Assembly (NCBI GenBank): GCA_012934845.2
Contig: WNNJ02001140.1
Coordinates: forward strand, 1-64,000
Reading direction: 5' to 3'
Origin: Pomphorhynchus laevis
Taxonomy: Eukaryota; Acanthocephala; Palaeacanthocephala; Echinorhynchida; Pomphorhynchidae
DNA length: 64,000 nucleotides
Shown here in pieces: positions 1 to 13,000 of this stretch. Positions within the stretch are counted from its first letter, which is position 1. Each line of letters opens with the position of its first letter. The position numbers and the translations under genes were made by a program. The notes beneath the pieces were generated by a model. That model ran no database searches and was not told where the DNA came from. It saw only the letters and a list, made by a program, of their open reading frames with translations.

Positions 1-736
1 TTATTATATATAATATTACTATCAAATCCCTGTATTATAAATATGGTTCAATTTAAATTCTTGATTTGAGATTAACGGTTTGCTGCGCTATCGTAATATA
101 TCAGATTATAATATCTGATATAATATAATATAATATTATATTACATTATATAATATTAATATAATATTATCTTTCTTAATATTATATCTTAATATAATAT
201 TTTTTAACGGTTTTGATCGTGACCCAAAACATATTTAGAATAAGTTTACCAGAAGAACGGCTTCTCTTTGTTTTCTGTTTGCCTGACCAGCTAGAGAAAC
301 GTGTGTTATTGAATTTATCAGATAATGACGATTTGTTTTTGATTGTGGTTTACTAGCTAATCCTCTCGAAATGCGACCTAAAATATATAATGTATATATT
401 ATATAATGTATATTTTTGACGAAAATATTATCACAGAATAAGAAGTTATATAAGCTACTATATAATATTATATTTTGTATTATATTTTGTATTATCTATA
501 TAATACATGACTAGATTTGATGAATTTGGTAAGCATTATCAAATTTACGAAAATAAAAGTATGTATTAAAACCAAAATTTAAAATATTTTGAGACGCTCC
601 ATAAAATCATGCTGAAATGTTTAATAGCTTTGTTTCAGATTCCTTTTTACGATTATAATTCCTAGGTCATTATATACAAGTGTGTTATTACCTGACGATT
701 CCTTGCAAGACTGAAATAAACCGATTCTGATAATTT

Positions 737-896
737 AGATTTTGCGTAGTTTAATAGATCAAAGAGCTTAGTTGTTATTATATACTGCCAGAACTTTCGC
801 CGCGTTACAGCTTCCTCAGTAGCTCAAACACGGCGAAAGCTCTGGCAGTATATAATAATAACTCAGCTCTTTGATCTAATAAACTACACAAAATCT
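737..896. repeat. Fold-back inverted repeat, about 70-base arms
   Basis: The left arm (737-806) and right arm (827-896) are reverse complements with a handful of mismatches around a 20-base centre. The arms share the core ATACTGCCAGA and the flank AGATCAAAGAGC. It looks like a small non-autonomous fold-back element or an inverted duplication. No target-site duplication is obvious. Confidence 0.75.
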
Positions 897-3200
897 TAAC
901 AACACGAGGCTGAGAGATAAGCGGACATTTAACTCTATTAATTCTGATAGTGTTAAACGCTTTATTCACTTCATCAATGCATAAGTCTTCTAGCCAACAA
1001 GATCTTTGACGGTCTAAACTAGCGATATCGATTAGCATTGCATTGAAAATCTTGAAATCATTGAAACTTCTTTGAAAATCTAGCATTGCATTCATCCTAA
1101 GGGTTATCGAAATGCTAATTTGATCTTTACTGAACGTTGCTTGCGAATTTCACTCTACAACAAGTGAGAATACGAAAGATTCAAGTCAATAATACTGGTA
1201 AATCAATGGCACTGCTTCTTAACAGGCATTCGTAAATATGCTGATTAGGTGGGAAGAGAACAAGACTAAAGTTCTATAGATATTTAACTAGTGCTTCAGT
1301 TTTTTGTTGAAAGTGGACATTCAAGCATTCAAGTCACCACGTATTAAAACATGCTTATGTTTTCAATATGATAAGAAAAATTAAATCTTCTAAAATGATA
1401 TCATAAATGGACATTGTCGGTTCAAAATAACAGCAATTTATATGTATCTATTAGGAAAACAATAATAATGACTTTGATCGATTGCTTGCAATTTACTATT
1501 TAGACCAACATACTTCGGCTCTGTATCTCGGACTACCTCGGGTCTGCATCTTTGCCGGATTCTCAATATAGTACATACCATTAATAATAGATGAAGATAG
1601 TAAGAGATAATCAAACGGAATAATGATATCGAACTTAAGAAGAAAATTTTCAAAGCTTTCACCAAGAAAATAATTCTGTGTAATCAGCAACACCCAGAAT
1701 AACCTTTAATTCTTATACATTAAGTATAAGGATTAAAGAAATAGTCAGATTTCACCTTTTCCCATTGATCAGTGGAACTTTCGAACGTAATACTCTATCA
1801 TTTCATATGACAATTCGAGACTATTTATTTACAAATTGAAGAATTTTCAATTTTAGACGGCGGGCTCTGTCTGGTTTAACTTCATATTTAGATAATCGAG
1901 TTGAACGTGAGCGTCTGCGAAGCAAGTGGAAGAATTGAGCTTTATGAGCCATAAAATCATGAACTAATTGCTCATAAAGGCAAGCCTTCACCCATACAGA
2001 ATGTGATAACGACTTAAATGCATACAATCTGCTTGATATCATTCTTCTTCGAATCTATATTTATTTCTTTGCTAATTCCAAGATAAAATATGTTTCGTCA
2101 GTATCTAAGGGAATGTTAACGACGAAAATTATATATCTTGCCCGGTGAGCTGATTTACTAATAGAAATTACAATAATGTCGACAGACAAATTATCCTTAC
2201 AAGATTTTACATCATCGATCCGTTTTTCTACTTTCTAACTAACTGAGGGAAAACATTTTATAGCTACATTAGCACAAGCATGATTGATACCTCTAATTCC
2301 TGCATTCTTTGTCTGTGTAACTTTACCTTCAATTCCAGTAAATTTCAGTTGAAGGCTGTCGTTATATACTTTCAGGGTTTTATGAAACTTTCTCCGTAGA
2401 CTTGATTTCGGTAGCATCGCAATAAAAAACAAACAACTGATTTTGCCAAAAAAACTTGTGAACAATTTTAATAACCACACTTTGACAAAGACTGGACATC
2501 TCTGGATAAATTATCAAATGCTCCATTCCATATTGCAAAGGTAACACGGGCTGAGTAACATATTAGAAATAGAAGGATTCATGACATCAGCAGAGTACGT
2601 TTCCAACTCATATACATATCTTTAATTACACCAGATTATCGCCAGACATTCATAACACTTACTACCTTCTATGACACAAATTCAACTCTTCTAAACGGCC
2701 GTTGCTTTATTGCATATCTTACAGTTTGTGTGCCATCTAACGAGCGGAACAAGCAGATCCCAAACTGTCTTACTAGAATGCATATAAGATATTGAATCCC
2801 TAGTTCTTTCCAAGAAATCACAATTTCTCTAAATGGTCGTTACTCCATTGAATAACGGCGTATTGCCAAAGAGAGTGTAGAAGCTTGTTTTGTTTCAAAT
2901 TAGCTTTACATTCGAAAATAAGATGAGTGATCATTGAATAATCGTTTAGAGCATTTGATCAGATAAAAAATCATGCATTAGAAAAACGTTAATCATTTTT
3001 TCCTTCGCAGTCGATTTTAAATAAATTTACAGCCCATTTTTCTACAGTCGATTATATATGTCATATCATATTATATGATATGACATAAATAAAATATGAA
3101 TATATAAATAATGACTTAATTAAGTGATACTCAATAAATAGTAAATGAGTATTTTACTTAATGAGTGAATTAATAAATAATGCTTATGAAACTTTAAGGA
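897..3200. other. AT-rich stretch with unidentified minus-strand coding relics
   Basis: No gene could be recognised. Minus-strand open stretches at 2480-2235 and 2042-1821 look protein-like in composition, and the reading just above 2480 has scattered Cys pairs (around 2730-2550), but in-frame stops interrupt it. These may be remains of a transposon, or exons of the gene's downstream neighbour. A short perfect palindrome built on GTCATATCATA lies near 3059-3083. Confidence 0.3.
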
Positions 3201-3203
3201 AGC

Positions 3204-4036
3204 TTAAAATGCTAAACGCGTGTTACCGTTTTGACTGGATAGTGAAATTGTAGAATCAGCTAGTCTATTTGAATGATCATGTATGCTAAATCTCCTAGGG
3301 ATATCATCTTTTAGATTTGAAATTTTCTGATCGATCGATGATCGATTTAAATTTGTACTACTTCCGTATTGATGTGGCATAAGATTATGCATACTACTTC
3401 CATTTTCAATAATCGTTAAATTCGAAATGGATTGGTTTAAGTCACATTGATTCAATCCGCTCATAAGACTTGCAGCTCTGTTCATGCGTTTCTGAGAAGC
3501 ACTTGTTGGAGCCATGAATCTGCTTTTATGTTGGATCTGTGGACTATAATGTTCAGATGGAACTCTCCGTAACACGCTATTCGATACCAACGAAGGCACT
3601 CCTGTTGATGTTGGAATATATAGATTACCTAAAACAATTGAAAATATGTTAACCATTCAAATTCCAGACTAACGACCATTTCGTCCTCTGCTTAGTGTTG
3701 ATGTTTCAGATAAATGTTGGTTTATCCTCGTTGAATTAGATGAAAGGAAATTGGATTCACCTAACCGTTCGTCGGTCTTTTCTTGTTGGTGTGATTGCAA
3801 TATAAGGTTACGCTTCAAATTGTGATCAGCCTTGGTCTTTTCTATCCACTGCTCTTGTAATCTACTTTCAAAAACGAATTTCAATTAGCAGCCTTTATAA
3901 TTAATAAATACCGTATTTCGTCTTCAAGATATCTACGTTCAGTAACACGTTGAATTCTGCGTTGCAACAAGTTTTCTCTTCTCTGTAACTGACGAGAGAT
4001 AAGCTTGTCTTTGTGCTTCAATTTTTCTTCAAAATC
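3204..4036 (-). CDS. Three 3'-terminal exons: coiled coil and Ser-rich tail
   Basis: Exon 4036-3912 encodes a Lys/Arg/Glu-rich helix (DFEEKLKHKDKLISRQL). A 47-base intron follows, then exon 3864-3677 (RLQEQWIEKTKADHN, ending SRGRNG), a 48-base intron GTCGTT...TTTTAG, and the terminal exon 3628-3204 ending TRLAF-stop. The heptad-like stretch spans the first intron, so the two exons encode one coiled coil. The tail carries several R-x-x-S sites (KRMNRAASLMSG, RRFSIHD) of the kind used by basophilic kinases; that regulatory idea is inference. Confidence 0.7.
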
Positions 4037-7000
4037 CTATCAAAATGTGAATATGAGTTGCATTTCATTTTAATTGAAATGAAAGTTTCAGTTAAATTTC
4101 AGTTTCATTTTAACTGAAATGAGTTAAAATGAGAATCAAATCGAATTTGCGAAAAAATTTAAAAATTCAATAGAGTAACACCCTTTTTATTATTCCGAGT
4201 ACCTTTTTTCTTCACCGAAACGATGAATTTGAACCCTAAATGAATATTTAGTTTTTACTTTATTAGATAGCGCTATTTATTAGAATTAGTCCGACCAGAA
4301 TTATTTATTAGGTGTTTAACCTCAGATTAGGTGTTTTGCACACCTAATCTGAGGTTTTGTAGATTGTTGCCTGCTACCCAGGCAATAAGTGCTATTCACC
4401 TCAGAAAACAATCATTGCAATCCATAACAGCCGACAATCTATAACATTTATTGCTAAAGAAAATAGGGTATGTTGCTGTTTTAAATATAGCCAAAGCTAT
4501 TACAAATTAAACTTTATATCTAAGTTGTTTTGGCGAAACGTGCTGCATTTGACATTGCAACTGGATTAAGTGTTGAAAGTTATGCTTTGCAATCCTGAAT
4601 AGAAGGGGAGTCTGCGTTAATTACAGCTTGAATTATAAACTTATATTCGGGTTTTGATATTCGGCTTCATAATTAAAAGGTATTTAATAAAAATGTTATA
4701 ATTAACCTTGTTATTGATCGATTAGCGTTTGGTTTTGTAGAGTTTAAATGTAAAACCCTACAATTATTAAACGCATTTATCAAAATGTAGTAAGACAAAA
4801 TGTTTAAAAGTAGATTTCATGTTTTGCTTGTACATATTTAATGTTTATAATGTAGGAACAGTTATGAATTTCATTATTGACATTTTAGCGTCGAATTTCA
4901 ATGTTTTATTTCATTTGATCATATTACTCGTATCACATTTTATTTGAGTTTTTATTGTGAACTTCTATTGTGATACTATATTAATTATAAATTAATATAT
5001 CATTAATAATTAAGAAAAAGAAAAAATCAATTAAACATGTTAATCCATAAAAATTAACAGAAAAATAATGTCGTATCAATAATACATAGTTTCAGTATTT
5101 CTGATATAGATTATATTACCGGGAAAACAAAGTCCACAATAACTTGTCAGTAAAACAAATCAGATCAGATAACTGAGTCTACTTATTTTATACTATAAAT
5201 TAAGAATGAAGATTAATAATAAATAATTATATAAGATTTTTTATAATTATATTTATATCAAGTTAAAATTTAAAATAGAAATTAAAAATAGCAGTCATTT
5301 TTATGAATTCATTAATAACAGAGGTCATTCACTATTAGAGGTCATCAGGATAAACTGCTATGTAACCAGGTTTTGGCCCTTTTTCCTCTACCCAACATAG
5401 CAGCGTGGCCAAACACGTGCTAATGACGTACTTCTATTGATGAAATTTAATTATGTAGTGGATGTTATTCTAATACAAAGTATATTATTTATTATCCATA
5501 AAAATTTCATATATTAAGTTAAAATAAAAAATTGAAATTTGAAATAAAAGTCATTTTAATGAATTGACAAATAAATAACAGACGATGTATAAGAATAAGG
5601 AATAGAGGTCATCAGGAGAAACTGCTATGCTATCAGGTTTCAGTCCTTATTCCTAGACCCAACATAGCAGTGAGGCAAAATACATGCTAATGATGTATTT
5701 CCTCAGATGAAATTTGATTATCTGGTGTATCTTATTCTTATACAAAGCATATTGTTTAAACATCCAAATATAATACTTAAAAACTTGGATAACAAGTCCC
5801 TTTGTGATTTACATTCTCAGGTTTTAACAAGGATAAATCATGCTTTTAGAAACTTTGTATAATTTAGAGCATATTTGATAGTTTAAATTTTTTAATAATA
5901 TTTTGTTTTCTTTTATTTTGTAAAATTATAATTTTGCGTTATAAGAAAAAATCCATTAATCTTTCTTTAAAATTAACAGAAAATAATGTCAAATGAAGAA
6001 TATATAGTTTCGGCATTTTTGACGAAACTATGGTTATAGATTAATAACTCTTATTTGATTAGGGAATAACCGAAAATCAGTGAAAATCATCAATAAAATT
6101 AAGTAAGAAGGACATTAATTAAGATTAATGATTTTCTAACAACCATGAATTTGATAAGCAATTAAAAATATTAAAAATAACTGATGTTGATCCATTTTTT
6201 GATTTGGAATTTTGAAGCAGGATCAATAAAATACTAATTTATTTTTATATTTCGCCATTTTTATTTAGATTTTTTGAATTAAACGCAATTTCATTGTGAG
6301 TAAAATTGCTAAGTTTGAATTTTAATTTTTAGAATTTAAAATTCTAAAAAGTTTTATCTTCAACCGACTCACCACATCCTTCTCAAGCTCAGAGAGCGGC
6401 TCATTCGAAGACAGTACTGGAAGTTCTGACGAGGGTTTTCCCACGAGGATCTACCGTGATGCACACGATAAAGCGAGCAGTACCCGTGATGAAGCATTTT
6501 AAACTTTGTTTTTTTTATAATTTTTTAATTTTAATTATTAAATTGTAATAAATTGTTTTTTGAATGTTCAATTTTGTGATTTTAATTGTGCGCTGAAAGA
6601 CTTCAATAGGCTTTAAGCCGAAACGTATCAATTTTGTCTTTAAATTCTTATTTTCCGGTTAAAAAACTTATAATTTTATATTTAAAACACAATATTTGAG
6701 TCCGTGAGAAGACCACGGTTATATCGAAGAACTAATAAGTTTACAATAGCATGCATTAATATTACAATGGCGAATTATAAAATATGATCCAAGCATAAAT
6801 TAATAAATTTATTAACCAATTTATTAGTAGCTTCAAAACTCTAAAATTAAAACTATATTTAGTTAAACTTATTAAAAATTTCAACGTTAACTTAGGTTGA
6901 CTTGATTTTGCGTTTTGATTTATATTTTATAAGACGACAATTCGCATAGTGAATTCATATTCACTTGCAAATATAAACATATTCTTGAATATTCTTGTTA

Positions 7001-10000
7001 ATTCAAATATTCTTAACAATCCATACATAAATTGATAAATTTTCATATTCTGTATACTCTAAAACATAATTCGTGAAACAAATGGATTGCGAAAAAGCCA
7101 CCTGGTGTCCCCAATCGGACGTAACGCCAACGAAGCAGGGACCAGACTTTTAACGTCCCTGACCCTGTTTACGAACATGGTCCTCTCTGGCGAGGTTCTC
7201 GATCATTCAGTGCCAGTGTTTTACGGAGCGTGTCTGACTGCCCTACGGAAAAAGATGGACGCGTTACGCCTATTGCGGTAGGCTGTAGCCTTCGCAGACT
7301 GGCATGCAAAACTGCTTTAAAAAATACTTCTTATAAAGTGGTCACACAATTACACCCCATTCAAATGGGTTTTGCAACTAAAGGAGGGTGTGAAGCGGCT
7401 GTTCACTCTACTCGCAAATATATTGACACGTGTTCGAGTCCTTGTAGTCTTTTAAAACTAGACATTAAGAATGCCTTTAACACTCTACGAAGAGATTGTA
7501 TGCTCAAGGAGGCCTTGTTGAGAATCTCAGATTGCTATAGAATGCTATGGCAAGCTTATGCACATCTAACGGTGCTAATATACGGCACCCACTTTCTTTC
7601 ATCTGCATATGGCATTCAACACGGCGACCCTTTCGGTCCACTTCTGTATTCACTCGCTGTCCATTCTATAGCTAAGCCTGTGTGTTCACCATTAAATGTA
7701 TTGTACTTGGACGACGCAACACTAGGAGGCTCATTCAACTCATTGTTGAAAAACGTTAGACGTCTGTTAATGAACCTTGAATGAGTTGTTTGTCCCTGAA
7801 TGCAGGAAAGTGCGAACTGACCATTTGAATCATGCGAATAATGAGTAAAAGGAAGTTTTACGTACTTTTAGAGATACAGTTCCATGCACAGTAGTTCCTC
7901 GGTAGGCGTGGGTCGTGTTGGGTTCTCCGCTAGACAGCGGTGGAGTGCAATTGTGGGTCGAATCGAAACGGAGGGAGCTGGCCTTGATATGTGACCGTTT
8001 GATACAGATTGACAACCATCAGGCTTTTTACTTGCATAAGAATTGCTTCTGCATTCCAAAGATGCTGTACGTTCTGCGTTCATGCCCAGCATACATTGCC
8101 GAGTCTTAGCGAGAATTCGATCAACTCGTAAAATCATCTGTGTCGATAATATTAAATGTAGATTTCAATGCGTTAGCATGGCAGCAACCGATTCTTCCCA
8201 CGTCACACGGTGGATTGGTCTCGGACAACTAAACGATTTGGCTCTTCCCGCATATCTCGCATTGCTCTATTTGAGCAAAAGTCTAGTTACGTCTATTTGT
8301 GCCCGTATTGACGGTTTAGATCTCTGGACAGAGTTGGTAAAAACGCCTTGGACGCGGGCGAGAGCGAGCTGATAATTCATTTTCTGAATTCCGAGATATA
8401 CAAAAGGAATGGGATAACACTCTAAATGATTTGAAGATAAGAAGCTTATATTCAAATGCTGATCAGATGTGCAGGGCGTGGTTAAATGCGGCCATTCAAA
8501 AGGAAAGCGCATACTTGTTGCAGGCTGTCCCTATCCCATCGTTTGGCACTCTTTTGGATAACGAGACATTACGCATCGCTATCGGTTTGCGAGTTGGTGT
8601 TTGTCTTTGCGAGCCATGTCAGTGCAGGTGGATAGCACAGGTTGGTGAGCTTGGTTTGCATGGATTATCCTCAGATACGCAGAAGGAAGGTTGCCAAACA
8701 CGCAGAGCTCAATGACATTTTAAAAAGATCCCTTCGCGAAGCAGGCGTCGAATCTACGCTCGAACACTTAGGTCTGGATAGCGGTGACGGAAAACGTCCA
8801 GACAGAGTTACGGCCTTTCTATTTTCCCGAGGAATGTGTTCGTGTTGGGATTGTACATGCGTTGACACGTTAGCCCCAAACGCAATAAACGGGTCTGCTG
8901 TCGAGACAGGATTAGCGGCAACAATGGTAGAAACTTTCAAGCGACGCAAATACGCTTCAATTTCGCACCGATACTTATTGGAACCGATTGCCGTAGATTG
9001 CCAAGATTTTTACAATGTATAGGCTGACGAATTACGGAAGCTACCGGGGACCGAAGGGAACCATTTTGGCTAAAACAAAGATTAGGATTTGTGATACAGC
9101 GAGGAAACGCCTGCTGCATAATGGGGACTAAGAAGAATAGTAAAATTAGCTAACCCAATGTAGGCAGGTTATGAAAACATACCAGCTACCTACCAGCTAT
9201 TGATTTTCTGATTTGTTTATGAAAACATATTATCACTTTAAAAAAAACTAAAAAAATTCGTGAAACTAATTGTTTAAACAGTAATTCTTTAAAAACTTAT
9301 TATTAAAGCAATGACATAAAGGCACTTTATAGGCTCGTGAATTTACATGAGCAAATATTTCGAAAATTGCTCAAAACATTGATTTACCTTTACTATGTTT
9401 AATAGCATATAACACTTTAATTGCATTTTAAAAGCTTGCTAGAATCTGGCTTATTTTCAACGAAAAATAACTAATAATATTAATAATATGTATTATTTAT
9501 TATAATAAATATAATAAATATTATTAATTAATAATCAATTCAGCTAACTGAGTCTACGTATTGTTATATTATTAATATTATTGTTATATTATTAATCTAC
9601 GTATTGTTATATTATTATTGTTATATTATTAAGTCTACGTATTGTTAAACAATTTCAAACAATTAATCAGTTTAGTTGATCAGTTATAATTGATCAACTA
9701 TATCAGTTATAATCAGTTATAATTGTCAGTTCTACTGACATGTTATTATTGATTTGTGCATTTTGTTCTACCTGTAATATAACCACTATCAGAAATAATG
9801 AATCAAATCAGCTGAGTCTACGTATTTAATATAATTATAAAATAAACAAAACATAATAATAGATTTATTATTGTGATTTTAAATAGTAGAATCCGTTCAG
9901 GGTATGCAATCAAAAGGAATAAATTAAATCAGCTAACTGAGTCTACGTATTGTTATATAATTATAAAATAAACAAAACATAATAATGCTAAATCAAAATT

Positions 10001-13000
10001 TAATAATTAAATAATAAAATAAATAATTGTTATAATATTTTTTATAATTTATATCAAGTTATAATAAAAAATTGTAATTTAAAATAAAAGTCATTTTTAT
10101 GATGACTAATAAATTACAGAAGTTGTGTCAGAAAATAAGGATTAGAGGTCATCAGGAAGATGACCTCTAATGATGACCTATATATGAGTTAAAAGAAGAG
10201 AATATTCTCTTTGCATTAAAAGAAGAGAATAAAATTTTTAAACCATTTATAAAAAATTTTAATTTATAAAAATTAAAAATATTGCCGATATATTATAAAA
10301 TAAAAAATAAATAAATAAAAATAACAATGCTAAATCAATAAATTAAATTTTAATAATTCGAGAATAAATAATTACAAATAATTGTTATAAGATTTTATAT
10401 TATAATTATATCAATAATTATAAATTATAATTATTATATTATTAATATAACAATTAAAATTAATATTAATTTAAATCGTTATATTAAAATTAATATTTAA
10501 ATTAATATTAATTAATTCTTAATATTAATAATTGAAATTAATTATTAATTTTTATTAATAATTTGAATAATAAGGATTGTAAAGCGCATTTTACTAACAT
10601 CACCATATTGATCAAGCGGAATAAACATAGCGACGTCTCTTGGTGATGGAGATCCTGAAAACAAGAGTATTAATTTTGCACTTACATTTATTGATATACT
10701 TAAATCAGAGGATGTGGTTGACGCGCATCGTCTTATTTTATCCAATGTACCGGGATCGCCGTTGTTATTTGTTGAAGCGGTATAAAGCAGTTCATTTTTG
10801 TCAAATGACGAACTGCTTATGCCTAAAACATCTTTTAATTTTTGTTGATCAATGCTTAGTTTAATTAGTTTCAACTTTATATCATTTATTTCGCAGTCCA
10901 TTCTTTCTACGCTACGTCGATTGGCTGTAATAGAAGAGGAGTGTCCACTGTCTATCGGAGTTGATTTATTGCTTTCTGGGCTTTGTTGATTAGTTATTAA
11001 ATCAGACAAATCGCCGTACTTTCGTGTATAAACACAACGTAGCGTATTCATTGCTTCTATCAGTTCATCCCTGGACATTGGCTCAGTCAGGTCAATCATG
11101 TTTTGCTTAAGCTTGTTATATATTGGTTGTTTTGTTTGCTGTAAATCAATTTTTGATTGCGGTGAATCGATTTGCCTTTCATCTTCCATTGTTTCACAAT
11201 CACTAGTCGTAAACGTATTGCTACTCAATGTTCGGTGAATGCCGTTGTTATTTTCACCAGCAACACGACAGTTTTCGTGCATATCCTTTAATCAAGATAA
11301 GTAGGAACAGTTATTCAGTTTTTTAACTATAGAAGTGATATGTAAATACAATATATACTTCAAGTGAAATAAACAAATCTTAAAATTCACAAAACACTTA
11401 AGATTTCAAGTTTTTTTTTGCAAACGGTTAATTCTATTTAAAATTAAATTACGATGCGATGACGTTAAAAATAAATTAGTTTAAATCAATGAAAATATAG
11501 ACCTTTTTAAAGGCACGATTTTTACGATCACATTTTTTATCATAGTAAGAAACATAAATGTAATTACCAGTTTTCTTCGAGTAAGTTAACGTTGCATATA
11601 TTAAACAATAAAGTGAAAATATAATTCTCATTGATAAGTCTCTTAGATTTTTTATTTAAATTTTGTTTACATAAAATATAGTTTAATGAATTTACAGGGA
11701 CGAAGAAATTAGTTTTATTCCAAAATTTCAATATTTCGATAACTACTGCTTTCACCTTCTAAAAATACAATGAGTTTGTTCAAACAAAAAAGGCATCAAT
11801 TCAGCTAACTGAGTCTACGTGTTTAATATAATTATTAAATAAGAATAAATAAATAAAAATAATAATGCTAAATCAATAAATCAAAATTTAATAATTCGAG
11901 AATAAATAATTATAAATAATTGTTTTTAGATTTTCTATAATTTAAATCAAGTTAAAATAAAAAATTGAAATTTAAAATAAAAGTCATTTTTATGAATTGA
12001 CTAATAAATAACAGACATTGTATCAGAATAAGAATTAGAGGTCATCAGGAGGAACTGCTATGCTATCAGGTTTCGACCCCTAACTCCTCTACCCAACATA
12101 GCAGCGGGGCCAAATACATGCTAATGATGTATTTCCTCTGAAATAACTATCTAGTATCTTATTCTAATACAAAGTATATTATTTAGTATCCATCCATAAA
12201 AATTTGGCACTCAAGAGTTTAAATTTATTCTTTATATTATTGTGTTGATTTATATATTTTATTATTTTCTGCTTAATGTTATTTTTATAGTAACCTAGTT
12301 TAAAATATGCATCTATTAAATTATTTAAATGACTTTGAAGAAAGCCAATATCGTTACAAATTGTTGCAATTTGTAATATTTCATTATTTAATGTAAAAAT
12401 TAAATTACAGATTAAAAATTAAATTATACAATTGAATTTATATAATAAATTTGAATCACATAATATAAATATAAATTAAAAATAATAATTAAAGATCATT
12501 TTATTATAATTATAAAATAATTATATAATTATGATGATAATATTAATAATATTACATATTTTTTAATATTTCTTAATAATATTAAAAATAATGATGATAA
12601 TTCTTTAAATAAAAATGATGCCTTTTTATGTCTTGGTCACTGTTCATGAACAGTGAACAGTTCTTTAGGCTAGATAAGTTTGTGTTTTCTAAAATTGACT
12701 ATGATTACACAAAATATCTTAATTTTGCTGCGCCATCGGGTTCATTTAAGATCAATGAATCCAGTTATTATCGTTTATAATATTTATAATATTTACTATT
12801 TAGATATATAGATTAACTCATCATTTCATCAGATTCTCAATTATCAACGTTTATCATTATGTATATTGTTTTTATGAAAATTCATACTCAATAAATGTAA
12901 AAATTATTGATTTTATAATAAAATATGCGCTTTTATATTTCATTAATATAAAATATAATATATTTCATATTAAAATATAATAAAATATAAATAATTATAG

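Noticed and set aside
1438-1693. Two overlapping minus-strand open frames
   Set aside because: They overlap each other in different frames and show only hydrophobic low-complexity text; probably chance.
6590-6640. Degenerate hammerhead (CTGAAAGA ... GCCGAAACG)
   Set aside because: The conserved CUGANGA box has an extra base and no helix III partner was found, so it was kept only as a low-confidence relic.
7830-9119. Minus-strand open frames across the first restriction-endonuclease LINE
   Set aside because: The plus strand carries the recognisable RT and endonuclease motifs; the opposite readings have no features.
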